Below are positions 1 to 10,801 of a DNA stretch of 64,000 nucleotides, one piece after another. Every line of letters begins with the position of its first letter. Positions within the stretch are counted from its first letter, which is position 1. The position numbers and the translations under genes are program-made. The notes beneath the pieces were generated by a model. The model searched no databases. It saw only the letters and a list, made by a program, of their open reading frames with translations, and was not told the DNA's origin. This stretch comes from Azolla caroliniana. Lineage: Eukaryota; Polypodiophyta. The stretch spans positions 19,220,001 to 19,284,000 of the forward strand of contig JBHGNT010000004.1 of the NCBI GenBank assembly GCA_043228905.1, in the 5' to 3' direction.

Positions 1-431
1 ATATTCGTAAATATGTTTCTGAGAGCCCATCGAGGCTATATTTGTAAATAGCCTAAAAGTCATATCAGTATAAATATGACTTAGGGCAAACATGTGTATG
101 TGTTGTTGTTATTTTCTTGTTGGTGCAAGAAGAAGAGAGAGGATGTAACGTTGTATAGAGAGAGAGAGAGAGAAAGAGGCCGTTGCCTGTGTTGTAACTG
201 CCGCCTGTGGCGAAGATCGTGAGCACGAGGTCGTTGCCTCCGTGAACTCACTGTTTTGTACATTCCAACATAGTGATAGTTTGCAGCCTGTGGGCTGCCG
301 TGGTTTTTCCCTCTTTGGGTTTTCCACGTAAACATTCTGTGTACCTTTTCTCTCCTTTGTGTCGCGTGTTTTTCCCGTTTCCTGTTTTTCTGTGTATGAA
401 AAGAATCTCGGTTGTGGCCGAGCGGTGTGCA
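1..431 (+). mobile_element. Copia LTR, 3' part (CopC family), cut by window edge
   Basis: This stretch aligns with positions 49888-50317 of the CopC LTR, sharing the TATAAATA box (69-76), a GA-repeat (about 152-175), the block around the word GCCTGTGGCGAAGA and the near-terminal GGTTGTGGCCGAGC. It is clearly diverged from CopC and ends in a CA at 430-431. No primer-binding site follows, because a minus-strand gag begins immediately, so it is a solo LTR or the 3' LTR of an element lying to the left. Confidence 0.8.
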
Positions 432-1887
432 TAAGGAGCGTTTGAGTTCCCGTCAATACCGGACATCTTGTGCCGGCCGGTAGCGCTCCTCTTGCCACCA
501 ACGTTCTTCTTCTTCCTCCTAGTTGCTTCGTGGTTCAATTTGCCAAACCGGTGGTGCTTGCCGATTTAACAAGTTATACTCACATCGTTCCATTGTGTGA
601 CTTCTAGAGTGGTAGAGTAAGCATTGGGAACACATGGTGCATTCCAGTGCCGAATGTCCGGCATTCAGGCATGTCGTACATTGAACTGCTTGCCGGAAAT
701 GGAGGTCCTCATCTGTCGATAGTGCACGCTGAAGTGCGGCCATGGTTAGCCATGAACTTGAGTTTTCCATTTCCTGAACTCGGTCGATCACTTGATCTAT
801 GCTGCTCGTGCGGAAATCAATGACGGTGCACACCGTTCATGAGGGTTCCTGGAGTGCTGCTAAGAATATAGCCTTTGTTTCTTCCTCCGGTGGTGTCCAG
901 CTGAGCTGACTGTGGATCCGCTAGAACCGGATGACAAACTGTTGAATGTTCTCCGTTGGCTCCTACCGGATACTGTAAAATAAGCCTACCATTTCCCGTT
1001 GGTCCATCTCCTTGTGAAAGAAATGCAAATTTTTTGTCTTTAATGTTTCAAATGTGGGGATGGTGCTGGGATCTTGTGTTTGGTGTTATCCGGCGGCCGG
1101 TCCCTCCAAGGTCATGTTGAACTCTGCCCTTTTTGAGCGTTCCTCTTCGGCTGCATTTAAGCGTTGGGACACATGGTTTGCCTCCCAGGTTTGTTGAAAC
1201 GCATGGATGTGGGCTTCCGCGTTCAGATCATCCCGGTATCTAGGATATTGGAACGGTATATCGTCGTTTGGTGTTGGTACTCTTTCCTCCTCCTCTGTCA
1301 GTGTCGGAGGTCTGTCCCGCTCCTCTGTCGGTGTTGGAGGTCTCTCCTTCGCGACTTCTGGTGTCAGAGGTCTCTCGTCCTCGACTTCTGGTTCTGGTTC
1401 CGGAGTGTGTTTGACTTCTGGTGCCGGAGGTTCCAACGTTGTCAATTCTGGTTCCGGTGTCAACAAATTATCTGACTCCTCGTCCTCCGGTCCGTCTGGG
1501 GTGTCGTTATTGTTGCGGTAGTTCGTCTGCGCACTGTATTCCCCATTCGAACCCGATTCAAATGCTGAAAATGCTTTGGATTCTCCTTCGCCCGCTACCA
1601 ATACCTGGAGAAGGGATTCCGCTTCCCGGAGGCTGCTTACACTGCTTCCTTCGTCCGTGCAATCGTCTTGTTGTAAACGAAGTGACTCCTTGGCCACTCT
1701 CCAGATCACTTTGGAAAATGAGCGATCCGCTTTGATTTCTTTTGTTGCTTGCTGGAAAGCCTCTCGCTTCCTCAACCGTTTAGCAAGTCTCCTTGCTCAC
1801 TCCGTAACCGGGTCGTTCGTTGGTCTATTCATCCATTCCCGCCGATGTTCGCTGCGATTGTGCAGGAATCGTAGTCGCCAAAAACTG
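432..1887 (-). pseudogene. Ty3/gypsy gag, Tat-like (GypG), broken
   Basis: This is a capsid/nucleocapsid gene of a gypsy element read right to left. The 1086-1775 segment (229 residues) has a Pro/Glu/Thr-rich linker with repeated RPPTPTEE-like units, then PRYRDDLNAEAHIHAF, matching the GypB gag at 43599-43859. The 519-833 segment carries the CCHC knuckle CTTCLNAGHSALEC and a degenerate second knuckle. The segments are separated by frameshifts and stops. A weak PBS-like TTTTTGGCGAC lies beside the LTR at 1888, so the gene sits where gag should be relative to that 5' LTR. The left end is lost at the copia LTR. Confidence 0.8.
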
Positions 1888-2332
1888 TGTTAATCCTTAG
1901 GGCCGGACAATGGCCTAACATAGGGTGTCTACGGAAGACACTTCACCAAAGGGGTGTTACAATGAGATAACTTAAGACACAATGATTAATCCGACTTAAT
2001 TGGCTACTTAGCAATATGGCATTCACGTAATACACGCGTAAGATATAACAATTAATACAGAACGGTAATCAATACGTGAAGATAAAACAAGAAGCTTATA
2101 TTAATTCTCCGTTAAAGTTTTACATTGTAACTGGGCCTTTATATAGGTCACCGGTGATGCGTACAAAACGGTGCCAACCGGGACCTGTTCGGAACCGGTC
2201 CGGATCCGGATCGGCATACCGATTCCGGTCCGTCCGTTTACTACTTAATTATAATCTATTCTACTTAATTAAAATAGATTCTGAATAACAATCCCTTTCA
2301 CATTCTGGTCTTTAACTCCTTTGCCGGCCGGG
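1888..2332 (-). mobile_element. 5' LTR of GypG, minus orientation
   Basis: The plus strand begins TGTTAATCC and ends GGGTAACA. A minus-strand TATA box (CTATATAAAGG) lies near 2140-2150, giving the orientation. A related copy is at 61037-61488. On its right the LTR abuts the chromovirus reverse transcriptase right after the GDEWKT motif, so it inserted into that gene. A pyrimidine-rich patch near 2290-2302 resembles a polypurine tract inside the LTR. No target-site duplication is visible. Confidence 0.8.
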
Positions 2333-3272
2333 TAACAGTCTTCCATTCATCTCCTAGTCGGATCATTACGAGGTTATACGCTTCCCCCCGTAAGTCGATC
2401 TTCGTGAAGAACCTACCACCATTGATCCGTTCTACAAGACTTGAGATAAGGGGAAGTGTATACCTATTTCTGATTGTAACCTTATTCAAGCCGCGATAAT
2501 CTACAACGAGACGAAGTGATCCATCCTTTTTCTTGACGAAGAAAATGGGTGCACCGGCTAGAGATTTCGAATGCCAAATGAAACCATTTTCCAAATTCTC
2601 CTCGATATAGGCTCGCAAGACTTCTAGCTCGGTTGGTGACAAATTGTAGATCGGTCCCCATGGTGGCTCTTTCCCCGGTTGTAAATCAATGGGGCAATCA
2701 TACGGTCGATGGTGAGGAAGCGTATTGGCTTGTACTTTATCGAACACATCGGCATAATGATGATACTTCTTTGGAAGTTGAACGGTGGACTCCTCTTTAA
2801 TGGTCTCTGAGGGCTTTACTGATATTGCAAAGAGAAATATTTCTTCCTTGCGTCCTTCTTCCCGCAACTGATGTAGCGAAATGGTTGCAATCTCATGAGT
2901 AGACCCTCGGGCTTTTCGATACCGGATTTCTCTTGTTCTCCAATCTATGTCTGGGTTATGTATTTCGAACCATGGTAATCCTAAAACAATGGGGTGTTCT
3001 GGGATGCTAATTATATTAAATGATACTACACATGCTAGATTATCTAGGACAATATTAACGGGCTCTGACTCTTCTATGATATTTCCGGAAGCAATGGGAC
3101 GACCATCAATGACTACTACAGAGGCTAGACACGGGAGTTTTCTGAGTGATATCTGATGAGCTTGGGCAAAGTTCCTATCCATGAAGCAAGAATTAGCTCT
3201 GAAATCTAGAAGTGCTAAGACATGTACTGGAGGGGTACTTTTAGTACTAACTGTTAGTTGGGCTACGAACAC
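2333..3272 (-). pseudogene. Chromovirus ChrA protease and N-terminal RT
   Basis: Read right to left, this fragment has an aspartic protease (LALLDFRANSCFMD, normally LLDSGA, so Ser-Gly of the active site is Phe-Arg; then HPIVLGLPWF), a linker, and the fingers of a Ty3-type RT (CPIDLQPG, FVKKKDGSLRLVVDYRGLN, FTKIDLRGEAYNL). It stops after GDEWKT where the GypG LTR was inserted; the catalytic YxDD block, RNase H and integrase are absent from the window. It lies 3' of the ChrA gag in the expected order. The altered protease site and truncation make it non-functional. Confidence 0.88.
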
Positions 3273-3330
3273 ATTGCTAACTTGGTTAGAGGGAATGGAA
3301 CCACTAATGGGCTACACAGATCTAGGGCTG

Positions 3331-4464
3331 TCCAACCAAACGGCTCCTATTTTGACATCCAATTTGTTCGCTAGATTTGGGCTATTAGTACTATTAGGAC
3401 TATCAAATATCCCTACTGAAATAGACTTGGGTTTAGTACAATGAGAACTAGTAACTATTTGGTTTACCTGCCTTCTTGGCCTATGGGGACAGTTTACCGC
3501 GATATGCCCTGGTCCACCGCAATAAAGACATAGTCAGTTTGCTCGGCGTCATTGCTTTTCTTCTTCCAACAACAGTCCACGACGACTTGTGGTGTCAATT
3601 TCCATCGGAGTTGGAGTACTTACTGGAGGCGCATTATATGACTCCCTTAGAAAAGGTTTCGCTACCACTGAGGCATAGGTAGGTCAGATCTTGCCCTTGG
3701 CATCTGGAACTGACATTCTGAACGTCGTTGGAAGAGGCGATTGTCGCATCTCACTGCGCGACTGATTGGTTCTGTTAATGACTTTGGTTCTTCGGGAAAG
3801 GTCAAGAGTAAATTTTTGACATTGTTACGTAGACCATAACGAAATTGCTCCATTAACGCTTGATCATCCCATGGGATATCGGAGGCGAGTAGATGAAAAT
3901 CTGCAACGTATGCGGAGGCTGGACAATCGCTATGATGTAGTCGTTGGATTTTGTTGATTGTTGTCCTTATGCTGTCAGTATCTCCAAAACAGGCTTTAAA
4001 CTCACTTATAAATTCTTCAAAATTGTTTAGTAATGGAGATTCTTTTTCTAACAGTAGAGTGAACCATGCCAACGTTGAGCCACTTAACAACGTGCCTACT
4101 AAACCCACTCGTGATGCATCAGTGGGATATCAGGAAGGATGCATTTGAATAACTAGTTGTACCTGATTAAGGAACCCTCTAAACTACGATCACATTCCAT
4201 CGAATTTCATGGGAAGGCCGATCTTGGGTTCTTTATGAATCCCTTGTGTTTCGGGTCCTTGTTGTTGCATCGTTACGATGGTTGCTTTGAGTTATTGCAC
4301 ACGTAACGTCAGCTCCCAGTGTTGTTGTTGTTTTTCCAACGCTATTTGTTGAAAATCCCCCACCAAACAGTGATTTTCTTGTTCTAGTGCTACAAATTTC
4401 TCCTTTAAGCATTGGAGCTCCAAGAAAACATATTGGTCTTCTTGAGCGCTAACAGTTTCCATTT
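3331..4464 (-). pseudogene. Chromovirus ChrA gag
   Basis: The probable start (METVSAQEDQ) is near 4464, followed by a coiled-coil-like segment rich in Gln and Leu. The Retrotrans_gag core is at 3662-4108 (VGTLLSGSTLAWF, then ADFHLLASDIPWDD and MEQFRYGLRNNV). A CCHC knuckle of the form CLYCGGPGHIAVNC is at about 3490-3545. Frames change between these parts and stops interrupt the FRGFLNQVQL segment, so the gene is dead. This gag type (LSGSTLAWF, ASDIPWDD) is typical of chromodomain gypsy elements. Confidence 0.85.
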
Positions 4465-4891
4465 TACTAGGGAGGATAAGAGGATTAGTATGAAAGGAAG
4501 AAAGGGGTAAGAAGATGTGGGAAACCAAAAAGAAGACCGGAAAAAGGGGATATGTAAGAAGATAAAAGGAAGAGGAAGAAAAGAGGAGACAGAAGGAGAA
4601 CGGAAAATCAGTTCAAACTATTAGGATAAGTACTAAGACAGAGAAGGAATTAGTACTAAAAGATGAGTATTAGTACTAAGAGACGTGTAGAACTCTCGAG
4701 AGAAGGAAAGAGTGAGCGAGAGAGAGATAGAGAGAGAGAGAAAGGGTGAGAGAATGATGATAAAAGATATATATTATGTGAAGAGAGTATACAATAGTAG
4801 CTAGAAGGCTTAAGACTGGCGTTGAACCGATTTGGTTCGAAATAATGCCTTGTGCCTCCCTTTATAGTGTTCTTAGGAGTACTCCTAATGT

Positions 4892-4909
4892 TTCTAGAAG
4901 GTTCCAGAG
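4892..4909 (-). promoter_or_regulatory. Heat-shock-element-like array in ChrA LTR
   Basis: On the plus strand TTC-TA-GAA-GG-TTC-CA-GAG gives three perfect and one imperfect alternating 5-bp HSE units. It lies about 25 bp upstream of the minus-strand TATA box at 4861-4867. Heat-shock factor binding is inferred from the motif only. Confidence 0.6.
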
Positions 4910-4980
4910 AAATCTGGAATATAGATCAATTTTCTATAATAAAACATAAATGAAAATAATATTCTACGTATTATAATGTA

Positions 4981-5006
4981 TGGTCTAATGGTCAAGAGCT
5001 CGACCC
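4981..5006 (+). other. Weak tRNA-like segment at LTR head
   Basis: TGGTCTAATGG resembles a tRNA D-arm/A box, and GGTCAAGAGCTCGACCC resembles the T-arm-like block of the LTR at 47987. The two are too close for a complete tRNA, so only partial tRNA similarity is claimed. Confidence 0.35.
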
Positions 5007-5044
5007 ATGTAGCCATATCATGACAACGGGGAGGCATAGGGGGT

Positions 5045-5372
5045 TGAACACGATAATGTGGTTGATGTGTATGTGTATGATTGTGTGAGGATGAGTATGT
5101 GTATGAACACATGCACATTTATGTGCATGTGTACAAAAGTGAGAGAGTGGGTCAGTAATGTAACTCCCTGCTTGTCTCATTCTTTTGTAAGGGTACCTCA
5201 TGTACTATATAAACCCCTTATGGGGCATGTAATGGACATAGAATTTTCCCCTCATTTTGTTGTGTGTTCCTTTGTTTCATTCTCCTTCTCTCTCTCTCTC
5301 TCTCTCTCTCTATCGTAACCCCTTTGGGAGGGGGGTGGAGCGGTTCTTGGCTTCACCCCCCACCCATTAACA
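5045..5372 (+). mobile_element. LTR-like insertion
   Basis: The segment starts TGAACACG and ends CCATTAACA, with a plus-strand TATA box (TACTATATAAACC, about 5203-5215) and a CT-repeat (about 5286-5312) downstream. It directly precedes a copia RNase H relic whose frame begins at its right edge. The termini are inferred from the layout; no matching second copy is in the window. Confidence 0.45.
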
Positions 5373-5949
5373 CAAGATCCCCTATGCCTCAACAATCGGA
5401 AGCCTGATGTATGCAATGGTGTGCACAAGGCCGAACATTGCTTATGTTGTTGGAGTGGTCAGCCGGTTCATGAGCAATCCCGACAAAGAACATTGGGTTG
5501 TGGTAAAGTGGATACTCGGTACCTAAGAGGGACCTCAAGCATGTGTCTCTGATTCGGCTTAGGTAACCCCGTGCAGGAAAGGTTCACAAATTCCAACATG
5601 TCGGATGATGTAGATATCAGTCGGTCCACGTTTGGATACGTGATGGTGTTTGTAGGGGGAGCCGTTTTGTGGTAGTCAAGGTTGCAGATGGTTGCGGCTT
5701 TGTCGTTCATAGAAGCGAAGTATATTCGTGTTGTCGAAGCCAACAAGGAAATCATTTGGATGAGAGATTTTATTAGTGAGCTGGAAATGCAGCAAGAACA
5801 ATACCAACTATAGTGTGACAATCAAAATGTCATCCACCTTGCTAAGAATACCGCCTACCGCTCCAAAACTAAGCATATCCAAAGGAGATATCATTGGCTT
5901 AGAGAGAGGGTAGAAGAAAGGAATTTTACCCTAATGAAGATCCGCACGG
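5373..5949 (+). pseudogene. Copia RNase H relic (CopC family)
   Basis: Translation in shifting frames gives YASTIGSLMYAMVCTRP, SRFMSNPDKEHW, GLERG and other pieces that match the CopC polyprotein region encoded at 53745-54330, in the same order. Numerous stops and frameshifts make it an old, 5'-truncated remnant. It ends where the next LTR begins, at the motif corresponding to KIHTDENG. Confidence 0.8.
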
Positions 5950-6537
5950 TGTCGTGAAGATTTCAGGCCACAGTGAGAGATCAGAGAATATTGGAAGAAT
6001 CGGCGGGGTGGAGCATGTGCACTCACCCTTGTACAAATCGTGTAAATGATAGGTGGACAGTAGTTAATTTAGGATAGAGGATCCCATGTAATATGGGATT
6101 TATCCCACATTGTTATGCATCCCTCTCCTTGTTCTATAAAAGGAAGGGAGCGCCCTTTGTGAAAGGGTTGCACATTTTGTGTTAGGGGGTATACCGTTAG
6201 ATTAGGGTTAGGCGGTTTTAACTTGGTCGTTTCTTTTTCTTCTTCTTCTTCCTCATCGTGAGGGTTGAGAGTTCGTGTTTGTTTAGGGTTTTCTTCTGCT
6301 TGGTCTCCTGTGCAAGACCCCGCTCAACGCGACGAGCCCGTGAGCTCCCCGATCGGCGGCTTGGCAGCAGACTGCTGATGTAACCTACCTTGGTCCGGCT
6401 TGAAGCCGGGGTTGTATTCTTTCCCTTGTAATATATGTACTCATAACTGTTTGTGCATATTGGTGTATTTGGCAGTGTCGAGAGCACAACCCCTTGTTTC
6501 TTGTGCGTAAGAGTCGGTGCCACGCGTGCATGCTTTC

Positions 6538-6583
<46 letters not shown>

Positions 6584-6698
6584 TTCGGCTACCTCCGGGC
6601 CGTGTCTGGAGTCGGTTTTCTTATCTCTCGAGCTCCCTCGTCCGAGTCCCCCTGTGGTCCCGCCCCCTTTCTACATGCACACGCATAACAACGCGACA
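5950..6698 (+). mobile_element. 5' LTR of a gypsy-like element (GypL)
   Basis: It starts TGTCGTGAAG and ends CGCGACA (inverted TGTCG/CGACA termini). The TATA box (TCTATAAAAGG) is near 6133 and a long CT repeat is at 6541-6580. A related copy is the solo LTR at 31887-32673, recognisable from the shared TGTCGTGAAGATTTC start, promoter block and CGCGACA end. It is followed by a primer-binding-site-like sequence and a gag-like gene, which fixes its orientation. Confidence 0.8.
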
Positions 6699-6700
6699 TA

Positions 6701-6718
6701 TTTGGTGAACCCAACGTG
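6701..6718 (+). other. Primer-binding site of GypL
   Basis: TTTGGTGAACCCAACGTG two bases after the LTR resembles the TGGTGAACCCGACGTG-type primer sites of plant gypsy elements. Confidence 0.6.
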
Positions 6719-6735
6719 AAGGGCGGCAAGGGAGA

Positions 6736-7904
6736 ATGGAGTTAGAAGAAGACGACTTCGCACGACTTTTTGTCGAAGCGGTGAGGGAGTTTGGACGAGT
6801 AACAGCAAGAAGGGAGATGGCACAACAAGCTGTTGAGTGAGTGGTCGAAAGAGTCGGCCGTTTCAACGGGGACAAAGTCCCATTCTACTTGGAAGAATAC
6901 AACACGGAAATGGAAGAGCGAGGTGTAGATGAGGCGTTGAGGCTGGGGTTCTTCTGTCGGGTCATCGCCGTCCGCATGCATGCGGAAGTGAAGGAGCTCC
7001 GAGAAGCTCATAGTTCGTGGGAAGCCTTTGAAGAGGCGCTCCTGTAGGCATATGGAGGACGGCGGAAGAGCCGGGGACGACGCGGCTTCGACCAGTGGGT
7101 AGCATCGGCGAAGACCCACCAGGGCACAACGAAGGCGTTCCGAGAGTTCGAGCGACTGCTTGCTCGGCTCCTCGAGCGGGAGCAAGGTTTGGTGGGGGCG
7201 GACAAAGTCCTGTTGTTCGTTAGGTCGATTGACCGAGCAGAACCGGAGGCCATCGCGATTGAGCTCAAAGACGTGGACGGAGCGAATGGCCTTACGGAGA
7301 ACTGGTCGAAGGTCGGAAGGGTATGCCAATGGCAAGATGACGAGCGAGCCGAGAAGGCTAAGAGGAAGGCGTGCGACGGTGTGCCATCATGGCGGGAAGA
7401 GGCCGAATGGCAAAGAGAGTCAGCAAGGCTCGGTGTCGGGGCCAGGATTGCGGAGGCGTACGCAGCTCTCGAGGCAATGCTCAAGGAAGAGGAAAGACCG
7501 AGGCCGCGAGCCGACGCCGAGGAGATGAGCTTGCCTCACGAGATGGCAGAAGATCGGTACGATGGTACCACGGGAGAGGGTGCAGAACAAAACGCCCTCT
7601 TGGATTGCGGAGATAGAACGGCCGAGGACAAGGCCAAGATACTGATCGCAGAGTCGGAACGTTGGGACCGGCTGTTTCGGGCACGATAGCCCGAGGCTCC
7701 GGACATTGGGGAAGCAAGCCTAGGCAAGGCTTACACGATCGGTAAAGGGACGACCACCGACCACGACAAGCCGATGGCTACGGACAAGGGCGTAAAACGG
7801 ACGGGCGATTCTTCGCGTCTTCCCACACTTGCTCCCGAGACGATGGCAGTTGGGCCCGAGTGCCCACGTGAGTCCCAAGAGGGGGAAGGCGGTGGCGTGA
7901 GACC
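6736..7904 (+). pseudogene. gag-like gene of GypL, interrupted by stops only
   Basis: One reading frame runs from the ATG at 6736 with in-frame stops TGA (6838), TAG (7045) and TAG (7687) and no frameshift. The product is rich in Arg, Glu and Ala (VGRFNGDKVPFYLEEYNTEM, AFREFERLLARLLEREQ), with charged helices like a retroelement capsid, but I cannot name the family. Each stop is one C-to-T change from CGA or CAG. Position just after LTR and primer site supports gag. The 3' end runs into the duplicated region at 7905; no pol follows, so the element is 3'-truncated. Confidence 0.6.
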
Positions 7905-8438
7905 GAGGATCACCGGCGAGATGATACGAGGAAGGAACGGACAAAAGCTCACTCACTCTCTCTCTCTCATACACACACATAACTCACATCTCTTCCGCTT
8001 CACAAGAATCATATCCAATTCTTTACATCAGCCAGAGATATGGCTGACTTGGTTGCTCGTTCATATTCCTTATGGACTTCTACTAGTGCCTCATGTAAAG
8101 GAGGCATCTAGATGGCTTCTCCCCTATTTTTTGCGTTGCGCTGTTGGCTGATTCGGTTGACTTCCTGTTGTGAGGATCACCGGCGAGATGATACGAGGAA
8201 GGAACGGACAAAAGCTCACTCACTCTCTCTCTCTCATACACACACATAACTCACATCTCTTCCGCTTCACAAGAATCATATCCAATTCTTTACATCAGCC
8301 AGAGATATGGCTGACTTGGTTGCTCGTTCATATTCCTTATGGACTTCTACTAGTGCCTCATGTAAAGGAGGCATCTAGATGGCTTCTCCCCTATTTTTTG
8401 CGTTGCGCTGTTGGCTGATTCGGTTGACTTCCTGTTGT
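7905..8438. repeat. Exact tandem duplication, 2 x 267 bp
   Basis: Positions 7905-8171 and 8172-8438 appear identical by eye, beginning GAGGATCACCGG and ending CCTGTTGT. The first copy overlaps the junction between the GypL gag-like gene and minus-strand family H sequence, so the duplication happened after those were joined. It includes a (CT)n and an (AC)n tract. Confidence 0.9.
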
Positions 8439-9261
8439 TCTTCTGGCTCCACAACACCAATCAATGATTTTTGGAACATGATTCGATCCTTGTGTTCTTG
8501 TGCCATTCTTTCTGACACTTCCTGTAATCTATGTGCTAACCATAGGAGATACCAAATTGTAGAATGGCTGCTAGCTCATGCGTCGCTGGAGGTATTTCAG
8601 GAAAGCCCACTGCTTCTTGAGGGCATGTGACTGATGATTTTCCTTTTTCAATCCAACTCGTGTCTTCTGGGTTGACCCGAGTCTCCGATCAAGGTTGTTC
8701 ATCTGTTCTTTGCTTCTTCTTTAGAGATTCTTCTTGCTCATCCTATTGAAATCTTTGTGACTTTTGTTTTGCTCGACACACCCTTTCTCCAATTGTTTGA
8801 ATCAAAACTTGCCCTGGTGTCGGTGTTGGTTGTTCGGTGCTTGAGCTTGGTGGAGTTGATATTAGGGTTGGGTTTGGAGCTGGGGTTGTAGGTGGAATTG
8901 ATGTTGGCCTAGGAGACTGTGTTGTCAGAATAGGTGAGGCCGCAGATTCCTGTTGTCAGATTGGTTCAGACTGATTGCCCTCGATAGGTGTCGATTCGGA
9001 TTCGTGCCATTCTTCTCTTGGCACTTGCTACTTGGCCCAGTGTACCGACTGTTTCCTTGCCGGCGTTGGCTCGTTTTGTCGATTTTCCGAACTTGATGTC
9101 AGATATAGAACGGCCAACCATTGAGCAAAGATGGTCTTCATCGGTTTTCCTTTCTGTACCGTCGTTAGCTGCTCCCGAAGTGCGTCGGCTGTTAAGAGGC
9201 CCCAATAAAAAAATTCCCCTTCATACGTTGCTATAATAAATCCTGCTTGTTTTTTCGGCAT
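8439..9261 (-). pseudogene. Family H protein fragment (retroelement-associated, unknown)
   Basis: Read right to left, a probable start at 9261 (MPKKQAGFIIATYEGEFF) is followed by LTADALREQLTTVQKGKPM and FAQWLAVL. The latter matches the start of the large ORF at the right edge (AVAQWLTLLAPPVESVQT). A Pro/Thr/Gln-rich stretch and charged helices (EVSERMAQEHKDRI) follow in broken frames, extending into the duplicated region. No known domain is recognised. Both copies lie near LTRs, so a retroelement structural protein is possible but unproven. Confidence 0.55.
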
Positions 9262-9264
9262 ACA

Positions 9265-9660
9265 ATAAAACCTAGTAGTTGTTGGCCGTATGGCCTAAGC
9301 AAGGAGTGCGAGCGTATAACCTTCGACGGTTGAATAGTTAGGTTAAATAGTATGGTACCTAAAGAATAATATAAAAGAGAATAGTAGGGGAGGAGAAGAG
9401 AGAGAGAGAGAGAGAGAGAGAATTCAAATTTCAATTTATGTAAGAAAAGGTCTTTTGGCAAACATGTTTTGCTCTATATGAGCTCATCAATGCTAAAGAC
9501 CATATACAAAAATGTGAGAGGCTTATATAAGGGAAGATGAAAGAAGAGAGAAGGGGAGTGGTGGGAATGGATAAGAGGGAGAGAGGGGTTTTGAATGTGT
9601 ATAAATGAGGATGTGGGAGTTAGGGAGGTAGTGAATGTAGAGAGGGATACCCTAATGAGT
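9265..9660. repeat. Terminal repeat of Penelope-like element, copy 1
   Basis: About 390 bp here match 36480-36777 plus 37708-37797 in the same orientation (start TAGTTGTTGG, shared GTGCGAGCGTATAACC and a GA-repeat, end ATACCCTAATGA). It lies 3' of the PLE reverse transcriptase, as a pLTR would. Direct repetition is seen; the pLTR role is inferred. Confidence 0.6.
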
Positions 9661-10801
9661 TTGATGGGAAGGGATGATTTGGGGATCTATTATATTTAGT
9701 TCTAATAGATAGATAACAATACATAATAAGTGTGATGTTTTAATGGGGATTTGGGGATCTAATATATTTAGTTTTGACTAGATAAGAATAGAGTGATTTG
9801 GACTTGGTGCAACATATGAAAGGCTTAGGAATGTCTTTTAGTTGGGGATGTAGGCTATGGTTGGCGTGTAAGTCTTGTAAAAACGAGTGGATGCCTAATT
9901 TAGGGGAGATTTTAGAGTACTTAAGCTTGAATATGGTAGGTGTAAGGGAATATTTGTTTTTATGCTTATGGATGAGAGTATTCCTAAGGAAGAAATGATG
10001 TTTTTTAAAGGCTTTAAGGATGAAATGGGGTGGGTAACTGTGAAAGTGTTTTTAGAATTCAAGCCTTAGAACATTAGGAGAATATAAGGTATGGAGCATT
10101 CGCATTTCGAGGCAAAGAATAGGAACCAATATCTTAAGAAGAAGTGTAAAAGTAAGAGACAAAGAGAAAAGTAAAAAGAGAAAAAGCGGGCCACCTAAAA
10201 ACAATCTAAAACGAATGGTCATAACTCTCTCGTTTGAAAGCCAAATATCATGTGCAAATATTGGTTAAAAAGCTCACAATGAGAGCTATTGGTAGATTTT
10301 TAAATCTCTAAATTTGGAGCTCGGATGAGGGAGATATGAGGATGAGAAGATCGCTACGTCGAAGCTAAAAATAGGAGATAAAAAGCTTCTAAAAAAAGCG
10401 TGAACGAGAACGAAGAACAAGATTATAATAGAAGGGACAAAGAGGGAGGAGTAGGAAGAGGGGGTCCTAATAGAGGAGGAGTCTTAGGAAGAGGTGTCTT
10501 AGTGGAAGAGGAAGGGTCTTAGTAGTGGGTTTGAGTGATTGGAAGTAAGAAGGTCTTTGGTTTTTTAGTTCAATGTGGAGTTTATCTCCTTTGTGCGGTC
10601 TTGATAATTGAATATTATAACATTCTTACCCCTTTCTCATCTTCTCTATCTTTTGTGTTAGTTTCTTGAGTCTCCCTCTCTAATTCATAGTTACCTTGGT
10701 CGTTATAATCTATTTTAATTCACAACTCTCTCTAATTTGCTTGGTCAAGCCCTCATATTGTGTATGACAATCCTTTGTCTTATACACCCTATCATATACC
10801 C
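9661..10801. other. Interval without a recognised gene (probable PLE 3' region)
   Basis: AT-rich DNA with a 30-bp direct repeat around GGGGATCTAATATATTTAG (near 9677 and 9745). A short plus-strand open stretch at 9798-9998 and an RGG-like stretch (GRGGPNRGGVLGRGV, about 10440-10500) are seen, but neither is recognisable. A 26-bp segment at 10527-10552 is the exact inverse of PLE RT sequence at 11163-11188. Minus-strand codons after the RT (GYMIGCIRQ) suggest decayed continuation of the PLE gene to about 10740. Confidence 0.4.

Larger units (their letters stand above)
4540..5025 (-). mobile_element. 5' LTR of ChrA (boundaries approximate)
   Basis: The LTR lies upstream of the ChrA gag. In minus orientation it shows a heat-shock-element-like array (4892-4909), a TATA box (4861-4867, complement of TTTATAG) and a CT-rich region (GA on plus, 4705-4745). 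Its outer end is placed at 5025 because the minus strand there starts TGTCATG, the same start as the LTRs at 47987 and 60584. The inner boundary near 4540 is a guess; no clear primer-binding site was seen. Confidence 0.6.

Noticed and set aside
1888-2332. LTR shared by two tandem elements (gag left, PR-RT right)
   Set aside because: The gag on the left and the chromovirus on the right belong to different families, and the RT breaks exactly at the LTR end, so insertion explains it better.
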